This document shows positions 27,299 to 37,199 of a stretch of 64,000 bases of DNA, piece after piece. Below the pieces are notes generated by a model, which saw nothing but the letters and a program-made list of their open reading frames with translations, was not told the DNA's origin and did not search any database. A program made the translations under genes and the position numbers. Location of the stretch: assembly GCA_014238855.1 (NCBI GenBank), contig JABAAH010000001.1:113886-177885 (forward strand). The letters are read 5' to 3'. This DNA is from Planctomycetota bacterium (GTDB lineage: Bacteria > Planctomycetota > Planctomycetia > Pirellulales > UBA1268). Position 1 is the first letter of the stretch. Every line of letters starts with the position of its first letter.

Positions 27299-28324
27299 AT
27301 GCCATCTTCACAGAAAAACAAACAGACTTCTCGAAGGCGTTTCCTGACGAACACGTCAGCAGCGATCAGTGCGACCTCTCTGCTACAAGGTTCTGATTGG
27401 TGCAAAATTTATGCTACGGAGCCAACCTTACCTTCAACAGCCGAAACTCTCGCTGGAGAACTTCATGCCTCACTGACGGCAGACCAACGGAAACAGGTTT
27501 GCTTTCCATGGAATTACCAACACCCGAAGTATGGACTGCTACGGACGCGGGTTGCAAACAATTGGCAGGCGAGCAAACCTGAAATTGCGAGTGATTTTTT
27601 TACAAGCACACAACAAGGCATGATTCGTAAAATTTTTGAAGGCATTATCTCACCGAAATGGCAACCACAGTTTGATAAACAACTGGAAGACGACTGTGGT
27701 GGGTTTGGTTATTCGCAAAGCGTAGCGCTCCTTGGAGATCCCGGCAGTGGCAATTTCCAGTTCCTGCTCAGCGGTCGCCACATGACGTTGAGGTGTGATG
27801 GAGACTCCGCTGATCATGTTGCTTTTGGAGGACCGATTTTCTACGGCCATGACACGGGCAACTTTCATGAAGAGCCGACACACCCAGGAAATGTTTTTTG
27901 GCCACAAGCAGTCGCAGCAAATAAGGTGTACGCGTTGCTTGACAGGCACCAACAAGAGGCATCGATTGTTCGCCGCTCACCCAAAGAAAGTGCTATTCAA
28001 TTTCACGGCAAAGCGGACCGGCCGGGGCTGTCTGTTGCTGACCTTACTGAAGAGCAGAAAAAAGAACTTGGAAATGTTCTCAGACTTCTTCTTGAACCAT
28101 TCCGACCGAGTGATCAAAATGAAATTGACCACTGCCTAGCATCACAGGGCGGAATTGATGCGTGTCGTCTGGTTTATTACAAAGATAAAGACCTCGGAGA
28201 TGATGGTGTGTGGGACAACTGGCGACTTGAAGGCCCAGCATTTGTCTGGCATTTCCGCGGAGCGCCTCACGTCCACGTATGGGTCAATATTGCAGATAGC
28301 CCCCAGGTCCCGACGAATGCCTGA
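27299..28324 (+). CDS. Tat-exported DUF3500-like protein
   Basis: The 341-residue protein starts with a twin-arginine leader (SRRRFL at 11-16, followed by a Ser/Ala-rich hydrophobic stretch to about 29), so it is probably exported folded. The mature part has a helical N-terminal region, a Gly-rich middle (Leu-Leu-Gly-Asp-Pro-Gly-Ser-Gly near 144-151), the pattern Ser-Gly-Arg-His-Met-Thr-Leu near 160 and Gly-Gly-Pro-Ile-Phe-Tyr-Gly near 175-181, which I associate with the DUF3500 family; the match is from memory. No enzymatic activity is established for that family. AAGGAG lies 9 bases before the ATG. Its end overlaps thiO by 8 bases. Confidence 0.7.
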   Translation: MPSSQKNKQTSRRRFLTNTSAAISATSLLQGSDWCKIYATEPTLPSTAETLAGELHASLTADQRKQVCFPWNYQHPKYGLLRTRVANNWQASKPEIASDFFTSTQQGMIRKIFEGIISPKWQPQFDKQLEDDCGGFGYSQSVALLGDPGSGNFQFLLSGRHMTLRCDGDSADHVAFGGPIFYGHDTGNFHEEPTHPGNVFWPQAVAANKVYALLDRHQQEASIVRRSPKESAIQFHGKADRPGLSVADLTEEQKKELGNVLRLLLEPFRPSDQNEIDHCLASQGGIDACRLVYYKDKDLGDDGVWDNWRLEGPAFVWHFRGAPHVHVWVNIADSPQVPTNA

Positions 28325-29495
28325 CTGCTGTATTGTTGGGGGTGGCGTCATTGGCCTGTCGATTGCCCGAGAAATCGCTGGACGAGGCCGTTCTGTAGCT
28401 GTTATCAGTCGTGATACGTTGCGAAAAAGTGCGAGTTGGGCGGCCGCCGGTATTTTCCCCGCCCAACCAAGAGACACTCTCACTGATCACAACGGAAGCC
28501 CCATAGAGCGACTAACGCAATATAGTGATCGGCTCCACGAACAGTGGACGAAATCACTTCTCGAAGAAACTGGGATCAACAACGGCTTCCGGCGCTGCGG
28601 TAGCCTTGCCATGGCCACAACGAAAGAAACAGTATCTCAGATACAGGCCAATGAAGAAAAATGGAAGCGATTGCGAGTGAAACACGAGAGTCTTTCACCA
28701 ACAGATCTAAGTGACATTGAACCCGTCCTGCATGGTGCCGTAATCACTCGCCAAGTACGCAAAGCATTTTACTTACCGGATGAAACGCAGGTACGTCCTC
28801 CCCGACACCTTGCGGCATTACGATCTGCTTGCTTAAGCCGTGGTGTCGAAATACTCGACGGCCACCACGTGCTAGATTTTGAATTCGATTCAAACCGCAT
28901 CGTTGCAATCAATACTGAAGACCAAAACTCGACACCACGATCAATTCGTGGTGATCAGTTCTGTATCGCAGCTGGAGCATGGTCTGAACAGTTGCTTCAA
29001 AAACTTGATATCAAATTGCCTACGAAGCCATGGCGAGGGCAAATCTTACTGCACAAGATGGAACCCGGAGTGCTCCGCCATATTATCAACTTTGGCTCAG
29101 GCCTTGACTACATGATCCCACGAGATGATGGACACCTTCTTATCGGATCAACTATAGAAGATGCGGGCTTTGATTCATCAACGACACCTGCATCACTTTG
29201 CCGGATGAAAAAAATTGCTTGTGAAGTTCTCCCTGACGTCATGGCTCAGGAGCCAACATCTTCTTGGGCTGGGCTGCGGCCTGGCTCGCCAGATGGACTA
29301 CCAACCGTCGGCCGTATACCGTCAGCAGACAATGCATGGCTAGCAACAGGGCATTACCGTTCGGGCTTTCATCTTTCAACGGGAACAGCGCTTCTGATCT
29401 CTGATTCAATGTGTGGCATACCAACTGAATTGCCATTAGATTCATTCTCAACTGACCGAGAAGGACTAAGAAGACTTACTCGGTCAACCAAATGA
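28317..29495 (+). CDS. thiO: Glycine/D-amino-acid oxidase family flavoprotein (ThiO-like)
   Basis: FAD-dependent amine oxidase. ThiO oxidises glycine to dehydroglycine for the thiazole of thiamine. The 392-residue protein has the Rossmann motif IVGGGVIGLSIAREIAGRG at about residues 6-24, a Ser-Trp-Ala-Ala-Ala-Gly-Ile-Phe stretch near 40-47 typical of ThiO/DadA, and the C-terminal GLRPGSPDGLPTVGR with a His-Tyr-Arg-Ser-Gly-Phe FAD motif. The ATG at 28317 overlaps the previous gene by 8 bases. No other thi genes are beside it, so D-amino-acid or sarcosine oxidation is an alternative. Confidence 0.8.
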   Translation: MPDCCIVGGGVIGLSIAREIAGRGRSVAVISRDTLRKSASWAAAGIFPAQPRDTLTDHNGSPIERLTQYSDRLHEQWTKSLLEETGINNGFRRCGSLAMATTKETVSQIQANEEKWKRLRVKHESLSPTDLSDIEPVLHGAVITRQVRKAFYLPDETQVRPPRHLAALRSACLSRGVEILDGHHVLDFEFDSNRIVAINTEDQNSTPRSIRGDQFCIAAGAWSEQLLQKLDIKLPTKPWRGQILLHKMEPGVLRHIINFGSGLDYMIPRDDGHLLIGSTIEDAGFDSSTTPASLCRMKKIACEVLPDVMAQEPTSSWAGLRPGSPDGLPTVGRIPSADNAWLATGHYRSGFHLSTGTALLISDSMCGIPTELPLDSFSTDREGLRRLTRSTK

Positions 29496-29513
29496 ATGAC
29501 TCGATTTTGCTAT

Positions 29514-29538
29514 AAAAAAGCATGCCTGTCGCCAGCAT
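29514..29538 (-). terminator. Terminator-like hairpin after the fucosidase gene
   Basis: On the minus strand ATGCTG and CAG(G)CAT pair around a GCGA loop (29522-29538, one bulged base) and a run of six T follows (29514-29519). It lies about 100 bases past the fucosidase stop, between the convergent ends of thiO and that gene. Confidence 0.45.
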
Positions 29539-29636
29539 CAGGTGGGGACATAAAGTAACTTTCGCGTTCCACTTCCCGAACCTCCGTCGTAATATAGAAC
29601 GATGCAAACAAATCAATATCAACACGCAGGTTACTA

Positions 29637-31433
29637 TCAACGCACAGGATCAAAAAGAATCGTATGGAGGCTTGCCTGATCAACATCTCCTTCGAGACAC
29701 TGGACAAACACCCGATATTTGCCGCTCTCTGGGAATTCGAGCCATCCAATCGGAAAAGTCTGATAATTATGCGAAGAGTTTTGTTGGTTTTGGATAGATT
29801 TACCACCGTGAATACCGACTTGCCAAACAAGCCTTCCTTCTCCTGCATAATCTAATGAAACCTGGTATTCGCCAGGCACAAGAACGTCAACTTCCCATGA
29901 TAATTCAGCATCGGTATTAAACTCATGGCCGTGCACAATCCGTTTCCATTCGCCAAACTTTTCCATCCAACGCTTCTCCGACTTCTTCAATCCTTCGACA
30001 TCAGCAAACTCAACAGGCAATCTTGTAGTCGCCTCTGGGTCAATCGTTAGAACTGGATCAATTATTGGAGTCTTTGAGAAGTTTAATTGGATTACTGATG
30101 CTAGTGGATCAGGAGCTTTCGCAGGGACTTTAATGACAATGTGCTTGCCGCGACGCTCACAAACAAGATCAACGGACTCACTGTCACACAACAATTTCAC
30201 ACGTTCAACGTCCTGTTGAACATTTGGAAGATAAAGCTCACCGGAACTTGGCCACTGAAAAACTGAGAGAAACATTGTCTTATTTTTACTGGTCACATCA
30301 CCCCAAGGCAGGGCATGCTGCCAAGGCGAACCCCCGACGTCGTACACAACCTGTGGATAGCGAGCAATCCAATCACCAGCAGTACGTAGCGAGTTGGCGC
30401 ATCGCATAGCAACACTTCCGTCACCGCGGGGGCCTATGTTCAACATATACGTGCCACCCCTGGCAACACATGCAATGAGACGCTCGAGTATTTGTTTTGG
30501 TGACTTCCAATTTTCGTCATACCACGCGTATGCCCAGGAATCGTTGGTGGTATCAACGCTTTCCCATAAGCCATCGATATTAACGATTGGCACTTCCATA
30601 TCACCGAGCGTCTGATAGTCGCCAAGCTCATGACCGGCTCTCCCGGACACCATCGCTCGAGGCTGGTTTTGGTGCACCACTTCGACAAGCTTTTCGACAT
30701 AGTGTTTTGGCATTGCTCCAGGTGTATCGAACCACACGATTTCTATCGGACCATACTGTGTTGTAATTTCCCTGACCTGAGGCAGGCATTTCTTCTCAAA
30801 ATAATCATCAAATGTTGCAGTCTTACCATTCGCATCCACTTTTGGACCATTTCCACCTCCTGGAAAAGTCCAATCTTGATTATGCGAATAGTAAAATCCG
30901 AAACCAAGTCCTTGATTACGGCAAGCCGCTGCCAGATCTTTCATCGGATCTTTCCCCCAAGGAGTTGCATCCACAATATTGAAGTCGCACGCCTTTGATT
31001 CATACATGGCGAAGCCGTCATGGTGCTTCGCAGTAATAACTATATATTTCATCCCTGCATCACGGGCGAGCTTTGCAATGGCATCCGCATCAAAATCGAT
31101 TGGATTGAATGTCTTTGCAAGTTCCTTGTACTCCGAAACAGGAATACCAGCCATGCGCTGATTCATAATCCACTCACCTATACCGTAATAGGTTTTTCCT
31201 TCTACTTTGTTGCCTAACTGGGAGTACAGCCCCCAATGAATAAACATTGCGTAATTGCCCTGATCAAAAAGCTGCCCCCTGCTTGCATTTTCAGCCCGGA
31301 GCTTTATGACACGCGCACCCCACAAACTATCCATAGACTGCTGGTCAATGACATTTTCAGCAGCTTTATTTTCATGAATAAAACGGACCGAACAGATTGT
31401 CACCAACACGAAAACAAGAACGCTAAATCTCAT
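29637..31433 (-). CDS. Alpha-L-fucosidase, glycoside hydrolase family 29, exported
   Basis: Releases L-fucose from fucosylated glycans by a retaining mechanism. The 598-residue protein has a signal peptide (about 1-24). The GH29 barrel covers about 38-400, with WGLYSQ near 67-72, the substrate-site HHDGFAMY (137-144) and the nucleophile D236 in IVWFDTPG. The C-terminal part includes a beta-sandwich of about 480-598 that may bind sugar. The acid/base residue cannot be placed with confidence by eye. It is the last gene of the minus-strand fucose cluster and presumably works in the periplasm or outside the cell, upstream of FucP. Confidence 0.93.
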   Translation of the reverse strand: MRFSVLVFVLVTICSVRFIHENKAAENVIDQQSMDSLWGARVIKLRAENASRGQLFDQGNYAMFIHWGLYSQLGNKVEGKTYYGIGEWIMNQRMAGIPVSEYKELAKTFNPIDFDADAIAKLARDAGMKYIVITAKHHDGFAMYESKACDFNIVDATPWGKDPMKDLAAACRNQGLGFGFYYSHNQDWTFPGGGNGPKVDANGKTATFDDYFEKKCLPQVREITTQYGPIEIVWFDTPGAMPKHYVEKLVEVVHQNQPRAMVSGRAGHELGDYQTLGDMEVPIVNIDGLWESVDTTNDSWAYAWYDENWKSPKQILERLIACVARGGTYMLNIGPRGDGSVAMRCANSLRTAGDWIARYPQVVYDVGGSPWQHALPWGDVTSKNKTMFLSVFQWPSSGELYLPNVQQDVERVKLLCDSESVDLVCERRGKHIVIKVPAKAPDPLASVIQLNFSKTPIIDPVLTIDPEATTRLPVEFADVEGLKKSEKRWMEKFGEWKRIVHGHEFNTDAELSWEVDVLVPGEYQVSLDYAGEGRLVWQVGIHGGKSIQNQQNSSHNYQTFPIGWLEFPESGKYRVFVQCLEGDVDQASLHTILFDPVR

Positions 31434-31616
31434 TCAGTAACCCTTACATAAAAACATAGAGATCGTATTCATGCCCCTAAGCTATCAAGCAAAACGGGGG
31501 TGAGTATCGACCAATAGAACCATGATTTCCGACGTATCATTCAACAGTCCGTATCTTACTGACCATCTGGTAATACAGTTTAGTTAGTCGAGTCTTTCTC
31601 TCAATCAGGAGAACAC

Positions 31617-31706
31617 ATGACAACTCGCGTATGGATCGCCATGTTCTCACCGAACTACCAACACCTACGCCATCTCACCTATAGCTTCAACGCTCGCTGT
31701 CGATAA
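31617..31706 (+). other. Possible 29-codon ORF with strong ribosome-binding site, antisense to aldolase end
   Basis: ATG at 31617 is preceded by AGGAG with a 5-base spacer, the best plus-strand ribosome-binding site in this gap. The frame gives 29 residues (Met-Thr-Thr-Arg-Val-Trp-Ile-Ala-Met-Phe) and stops at 31706, overlapping the 3' end of the aldolase gene by 28 bases. It could be a leader peptide, a relic of the 5' end of a lost gene, or chance. Confidence 0.25.
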
Positions 31707-32431
31707 TGCTCATCGGTTCGATTTGAGATTCGGTCAACATCCTCAGCGCTCATAAAAGTAGGCCCTCCCAAAGCGGCTGCTCCCACAAAGATTTGTGCAG
31801 CCTTGTGAGCCATCAGCATCGCTGCTTTTACAGCCCCCGAGGTCTTGCCAAGAGTAATAAGGCCATGATTTTCGAGAAGAATCACACGAGGAGCACAGCC
31901 ATAACTATCTAGATACGTATCGGTCGCAAGACGGATTGATTTCGACAGCGATAATCCAGGATCAGTGTAAGGAATAAGCACCGAGTGAGCCCCACAGCAG
32001 ACTATTTCATCAGGAAAAAGCTTTCGCGTTGCAAATTGACTCGCACGTGGTGAACAGAGAATCTGATTCACTGCGATACTATGTGTATGCCCAACAAAAT
32101 GGACACCCTCTAGTGACAACAGGTACGCATGGAACAGAGTCTCGACAGACGGTTTTTTTGCCGATGCGTCAACTCGACTCGCTAAGAGCGAGTCTTCGAT
32201 TATCTGATCAGACATCGTATCTTGATCAAGCATCGGAAGAAGAGAATCAAACCTGCAGGCAACAAGGTCCTCGCTCGTGAGTGTCTGAAGGCAACTGCCA
32301 CTCGCTTTAACAAGAAACGTATGCTCGTCAACCCGAGCCGATGTGTTTCCCTCACCAAGGATTGCCAACTGTCGCCTCTCTTCACCAAGAAAATGTGAGA
32401 GTTCTAACAGCGTATCTCGAGTTGCCGACAT
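31679..32431 (-). CDS. Class II aldolase family protein, probable fuculose-1-phosphate aldolase
   Basis: Zinc-dependent class II aldolase/adducin fold, 250 residues. Metal and catalytic residues are visible: E97 in SVETLFHAYL, H115 and H117 in the GHTHS motif (114-118), and H189 in ENHG (187-190). FucA normally splits L-fuculose 1-phosphate into dihydroxyacetone phosphate and L-lactaldehyde. Here the placement directly downstream of fucI (63 bases) suggests that substrate, but the class II aldolase family also includes rhamnulose and ribulose phosphate enzymes, and the domain also resembles the aldolase half of the RhaD-type fusion. No fuculokinase is nearby. Confidence 0.82.
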   Translation of the reverse strand: MSATRDTLLELSHFLGEERRQLAILGEGNTSARVDEHTFLVKASGSCLQTLTSEDLVACRFDSLLPMLDQDTMSDQIIEDSLLASRVDASAKKPSVETLFHAYLLSLEGVHFVGHTHSIAVNQILCSPRASQFATRKLFPDEIVCCGAHSVLIPYTDPGLSLSKSIRLATDTYLDSYGCAPRVILLENHGLITLGKTSGAVKAAMLMAHKAAQIFVGAAALGGPTFMSAEDVDRISNRTDEHYRQRALKL

Positions 32432-32494
32432 AATGCTTCCATGACTTTACAAAGTACAAACACTCATACCACTTCTACTTACACAACGCCTTCT

Positions 32495-34297
32495 CTACCC
32501 ACGACCATAGAGGGGACCAAAGGCCTGGCAGGCTCTAAAGTCAGCTCCCTCAAGACCATCGGTGCCAAAAGCATTCCATGCACTTGGCCGAAACACTCTG
32601 TCAGCTGCCACATTATGCATGTAGACGGGAATTCTTAAGATAGATGCCAACGTTATGAACAGGTGCCCGACGTGGCCGGCAGTCATAACACAGTGATTTG
32701 CACCCCAATGATTCATGACCTCATATGTGGAAGTGAACGCGCCTCGCCCGGTAATCGTCGGAGCGAACCAAGTGGTTGGCCATGTTGGATTCGTTCGCTG
32801 ATCAAGAACGTCGTGAACAGTACCGGGAAGTTCAACCGTATAGCCTTCTGCAATCTGAATTGCTGGCCCGAGACCTGCTACTAAATTGATACGAGTCATT
32901 GTTGCCGGCATGTCTCCGAGGGTCCGATACCGGGTGCTCAGACCACCTCCAGGAAAGTATTCAGTAATTGATGGATGCCACGTTGTTGCCTGAAGGCACT
33001 TAGCTGCTTCATCATCAGTTATCTCCCAGAACGGCTTCATCGTCGGCTTGCCGTCCTGATCCATTTGTTGTCCCGTACCATCAAGTGCCGCTGGCCCAGA
33101 ATTAATGAGATGGAGCAAGCCATCAGCTGCTGCCCCCTCTAACTGATAGCCTTCACACGCTCCAGCAACTGCCTCAGGACTCCAATACGTACGCAAATCA
33201 GCAAAAATTTGCGCAGTGTTGGTAAGTAAGTGCCCACACAACATAGTGGCTGCATTGAGGGCATCATTCTCGGTGGCAACGATGTAGGGTGCCCGCTTAC
33301 CATTCCAGTCGAAAGAGGTGTTCAAGATGGCTTCAAGAAAATCACCATTTGGAAAATGATCAGTCCATTGCCGCTGGCCCTGAAACCCAGCGGCAATTGC
33401 ACCGTGTCCCTGCGCCTGTTCCTGGAGCCCCATCTCAGCAAGTCGCTTGTTGCCAACCATCAGGTCACGAGCAATCAAACACATTTTAACCGAGTCGGAC
33501 CACTCCGAATCAAGGTGTTCGCGGGATCGTTTCGTCTCGTCGCTATTGTAGTCGTCACCCTCCGGGCAGTTCTCTTTCACCCAGGCAAGAGCCTGCTCGT
33601 ACTCATCATGATCAAACTGCCCCTTGTTCATGCGCCCGACAAACTCAGTCATGTCGATGTCTTCAACTCGCATGCCAAACCATTTCTCCCAAAACGCATA
33701 ATCAACCATTGAACCAGCAATACCCATTGAAGTACCGCCCATCGACAAATAGGACTTGCCCCGCATCAACGCAGCGGCAAGCCCACATCGGGCAAAATCA
33801 AGGATTTTACTCCGCACATCAGCGGGCATATTAGCGTCACCAGCATCTTGTACATCTCGACCATATATCCCGAATGCCGGAATACCTTTCTGGCTGTGTC
33901 CAGCAAGTACTGCAGCGAGGTACACAGCACCAGGACGTTCGGTACCATTAAATCCAAATACTGCCTTCGGCCGCAACGGATCCATGTCCATGGTTTCACT
34001 TCCATAGCACCAGCAGGGAGTAACTGTCAGTGAGACTCCTACGTTTTCCTTGCGAAACAAGTCATCGCACGCACTGGCCTCAGCAACTCCACCGATACAT
34101 GTGTCCGCTATGACGCAGTCTACTGGTGCACCATTTGGATAACGCAATTCACTGGACACCAATTCCGCTACACGGCGGGCCAGATTCATCGTCTGGTCTT
34201 CCAACGATTCACGAACTCCACCAAGTCGGCCATCAATTGTTGGCCGAATACCAATTCTCGGGAGGACACCATTCCAAATTGTGGGGACTGTACTCAT
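32495..34297 (-). CDS. fucI: L-fucose isomerase
   Basis: Mn-dependent isomerase converting L-fucose to L-fuculose. The 600-residue product aligns end to end with the enterobacterial enzyme of 591 residues. The metal-site acids are E343 in [10 protein letters not shown] and D367 in [11 protein letters not shown], at nearly the same positions as E337/D361 there. The start at ATG 34297 gives the normal N-terminus ([12 protein letters not shown]); the longer ORF from 34333 is unlikely. It lies 52 bases downstream of fucP and is probably cotranscribed. The enzyme also acts on D-arabinose in other species. Confidence 0.95.
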   Translation of the reverse strand: MSTVPTIWNGVLPRIGIRPTIDGRLGGVRESLEDQTMNLARRVAELVSSELRYPNGAPVDCVIADTCIGGVAEASACDDLFRKENVGVSLTVTPCWCYGSETMDMDPLRPKAVFGFNGTERPGAVYLAAVLAGHSQKGIPAFGIYGRDVQDAGDANMPADVRSKILDFARCGLAAALMRGKSYLSMGGTSMGIAGSMVDYAFWEKWFGMRVEDIDMTEFVGRMNKGQFDHDEYEQALAWVKENCPEGDDYNSDETKRSREHLDSEWSDSVKMCLIARDLMVGNKRLAEMGLQEQAQGHGAIAAGFQGQRQWTDHFPNGDFLEAILNTSFDWNGKRAPYIVATENDALNAATMLCGHLLTNTAQIFADLRTYWSPEAVAGACEGYQLEGAAADGLLHLINSGPAALDGTGQQMDQDGKPTMKPFWEITDDEAAKCLQATTWHPSITEYFPGGGLSTRYRTLGDMPATMTRINLVAGLGPAIQIAEGYTVELPGTVHDVLDQRTNPTWPTTWFAPTITGRGAFTSTYEVMNHWGANHCVMTAGHVGHLFITLASILRIPVYMHNVAADRVFRPSAWNAFGTDGLEGADFRACQAFGPLYGRG

Positions 34298-34349
34298 GAA
34301 TATTCTCTCATCAAATGAAAAATTCTCGGACAATGAAAAATCTCATCAA

Positions 34350-35765
34350 TCAGCTCTCTATGGCAGACTTCGGAGAAAACAAGGCAACCGCAAAGCCAAA
34401 AACTGCAACAACCACAAAGCAACTCAGTGGAAGAAAAAACGAGAGGCGTACTGGCTCAAGCATCTGACCAGCGATGGTCATGCCGTCGCCATCAATTATT
34501 GCGCCTTGCAAACGTGGCATAAACGCACCACCAACAATTGCAAAAATCAAACCCGCTGATCCTAATTTCGCATCATTTGGACTGAGTCCGTTCAGGGCAA
34601 TTCCATAAATTGTTGGAAACATGAGCGACATACAAGCAGACACACCGACAAGACAGTAAAGACCCGTGAGCCCCTGCAGGAAGATCGCCCCGGCAGTCAG
34701 CAGACCACCTCCCACAGCTAGTACACCAAGCAACAAGCCGGGAGCCATGTATTTCAGTATGAACGTACAGATAAAACGACTCGCAAGAAAAATACCCATA
34801 GCAAGAATGTTGTAATTCTGTGCTTGGGCAGCACTTAATCCCAGAAGCGTCATTCCGTAGTGAATAACAAATGTCCAAGTCATTATCTGTGCACCAACAT
34901 AAAAAGTTTGCGCAATAACACCCCCGACATACTGCCAATTTGTAAATAGATTCTGAGCAAGCGTCATAACATGAATTCCTTCATCTTCCTGCCCTGTGTC
35001 CGGCAGCCTCGAAATGACAAAAAGAAGCAGGACAGCGAGTACGACTAAAGCGATAACTACATAAGGGGTCCTGACAACTGCTAAATCATGGGAGACCATT
35101 GCCTCATACTTCTGCGGTTCCGCCGTTGCAGAATCTTCCATTGCTTTGGTTATGAGTTTATCGACATCACTGGGCAGCATCGTTGCATATTCTGGATGTC
35201 TCGCAATCTCGGCCTCTCGAAATTGTGAGACTTCAAGCCCTGGGAGAATGAACATGCTCGCCACCACCATGCCGGTAAGAGACCCAATTGGATTAAATGC
35301 TTGAGCCAGGTTTAGTCTTTGCGTTGCAGTACTTCGTGGCCCCATTGAGAGAATATACGGATTGGCCGTTGTCTCTAAGAAAGCAAGGCCAAACGTCAGA
35401 ATGTAGAAACCCACAAGGAAGACATTAAATTCCATCATCAAGCTTGCTGGAATAGTCATCGCAGCACCTACTGCATATAGAAGCAGCCCAATAATAATCC
35501 CAGACTTGTACGAAACTTTCCGAATAAGCAGTGCTGCTGGAATCGCCATCGTGGCATATCCACCATAGAAGGCCCATTGCACTAAACTGCTTTGTGCATT
35601 GGAAATAAGAAATATTTCTTTAAAGGCACGAACGAGTGGATTGGTGATATCGTTCGCAAATCCCCATAACGCAAATAATGACGTTACAAGAATAAACGGT
35701 ACAACGAAGTGTTTCGGAACTACCGCCTCTTGAGACGTCGTAGTCGCTGCTTTTGTTTTCTGCAT
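34350..35765 (-). CDS. fucP: L-fucose permease, major facilitator superfamily
   Basis: Proton symporter for L-fucose. The 471-residue protein has about twelve membrane segments. The FucP-type motif FALWGFANDITNPLV is at the first helix, and the GLAFLETTANPYILSMGP segment lies near the fifth helix. The ATG at 35765 is preceded by GAGGAGG six bases upstream, the strongest ribosome-binding site in the cluster, so I rejected the longer ORF from 35861. It is about 30 residues longer than E. coli FucP, mainly in a central loop of charged residues (about 195-240). It is the first gene of the fuc operon. Confidence 0.93.
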   Translation of the reverse strand: MQKTKAATTTSQEAVVPKHFVVPFILVTSLFALWGFANDITNPLVRAFKEIFLISNAQSSLVQWAFYGGYATMAIPAALLIRKVSYKSGIIIGLLLYAVGAAMTIPASLMMEFNVFLVGFYILTFGLAFLETTANPYILSMGPRSTATQRLNLAQAFNPIGSLTGMVVASMFILPGLEVSQFREAEIARHPEYATMLPSDVDKLITKAMEDSATAEPQKYEAMVSHDLAVVRTPYVVIALVVLAVLLLFVISRLPDTGQEDEGIHVMTLAQNLFTNWQYVGGVIAQTFYVGAQIMTWTFVIHYGMTLLGLSAAQAQNYNILAMGIFLASRFICTFILKYMAPGLLLGVLAVGGGLLTAGAIFLQGLTGLYCLVGVSACMSLMFPTIYGIALNGLSPNDAKLGSAGLIFAIVGGAFMPRLQGAIIDGDGMTIAGQMLEPVRLSFFLPLSCFVVVAVFGFAVALFSPKSAIES

Positions 35766-36140
35766 GCCTAACCTCCTCAATAACCACCAATCGAATACAC
35801 ACGCTTCAACTGGACAGATCCCCGGACTTGCAACAGCCCTTAGTTGTAACAAACCAGACACTACCCGCGATAGGAGGGATGCAACTTTTCACAACTTATG
35901 GCAACTCATGCAAACACCTGATTCGTCAGCAAGCAACTCAAACACACACGCTGTATTATTATTTGTGTCTTACATTGAGTAAATGAATCCAGAACAGCTA
36001 CCTGTGGGACACATTTCCCGAAGCACTTGCCCGCTGGTTTTCCAATAAGTACGGGATTTGATATTAGGGCGGTACTCAAACTAGATACCGACGATCCATA
36101 ACATCGGCACGGCAGCACTGTAGACCACCATCACGAAAAC
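35766..36140 (-). promoter_or_regulatory. Promoter region of the fuc operon
   Basis: This 375-base gap has the fucP ribosome-binding site at its low end. I see no ORF that I trust, no clear operator repeat and no convincing -35/-10 pair. The hydrolase gene ends at its high end. Confidence 0.4.
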
Positions 36141-37199
36141 CTATTGTTGCTGATTTTTTTGACAGTCGTCGTCTGCTGGGACCGAGCGGCCCACCTCGTC
36201 AACGGGATGTGTATACAGGTAACGCCACACTGATTCGTGCATGTACTTGCCACTCTTGCTTTGGAACGCCCGACTGCCCGGCTGCACACTGCCGTGTGCT
36301 TTTTTTTCGTTACCGCCTACATCGAAGTCAGTAATCAAGCGACGCGTGTTTTGATAAGGAGGCCGTGAGTTGTCGACATTGACAATCGGGCCATATTGAT
36401 TCATTCCTAACATTTCCCAACTACGACAATAGTGATCGGCTTTCCATCCACTATCAAGAACGTGCGAGAATCCAAAATAGCGATTCGTGGGGGTTGCCGA
36501 GGGCAGGGCCTGCCACATCTGATATTGGTCACGGGGACCACACAACGCTACGACGCGACTGACTTTGACATACTTTGCGAACCGTGCAGCGGTGGTGGAG
36601 CCATGCGAACTGCCAGAAACAATGACTTTTCTCCAATCGATTCCCTTTCGATCTGCATTCAAAAATTGTCCCCAGTCCCCCTCGGGATTAGTGCGTTCCA
36701 ACCACTTCACAAATTGATAGGCACGTTCCATCATGCCGTCGGATTTCGGAATACTGACCTCATCACTGAAATCTTTTCCTGTCGCTGCTTCCAACCGAAT
36801 ATTCCCGCGACAGTGTGGATCAACTGGTTTCTCTTGGCAGCAAACGGAAAACCATGACCTTGCATACTCCACTTGGATTGCGTGTAACCCGTAGTCAGCC
36901 AGACGATCAAAGAGAGCTTGATTGTGACCCATGAGCCAGATAACAAGTTTGCCACGCTGAGGAACCGACATATCAACAATCGCATTTTGAATATCAGCAG
37001 GCTTACCACTGGCGTTTTCGAGTACGAATTTGATATCTGGATGTGACCGAACTCGACGATCGATCACACTTGCCCTCACCTGTAATTCATAACGCTTTGA
37101 TTTCGATGCAAGCTGTTCCGCAAACGCAAGCCGCCCACACGTTACAAATAAAATGACTCCGATGCACATGAACGCTGAGAAACCAATCTTTGTCCCCAT
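36141..37199 (-). CDS. Exported alpha/beta-hydrolase-like protein
   Basis: The 352-residue protein has a signal peptide (about 1-27). The mature part has the nucleophile-elbow pattern G-S-S-H-G-S with S198 and a later His near the C-terminus in KYMHESVWRYL, the order expected for a Ser/His hydrolase. A Cys-Cys pair near 120-121 and C130 may form disulfides. The overall pattern recalls the BPSS1187-type hydrolase family; activity is unknown. It lies just upstream of fucP on the same strand and could deacylate or deesterify a fucosylated polysaccharide, which is inference from position. Confidence 0.72.
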   Translation of the reverse strand: MGTKIGFSAFMCIGVILFVTCGRLAFAEQLASKSKRYELQVRASVIDRRVRSHPDIKFVLENASGKPADIQNAIVDMSVPQRGKLVIWLMGHNQALFDRLADYGLHAIQVEYARSWFSVCCQEKPVDPHCRGNIRLEAATGKDFSDEVSIPKSDGMMERAYQFVKWLERTNPEGDWGQFLNADRKGIDWRKVIVSGSSHGSTTAARFAKYVKVSRVVALCGPRDQYQMWQALPSATPTNRYFGFSHVLDSGWKADHYCRSWEMLGMNQYGPIVNVDNSRPPYQNTRRLITDFDVGGNEKKAHGSVQPGSRAFQSKSGKYMHESVWRYLYTHPVDEVGRSVPADDDCQKNQQQ

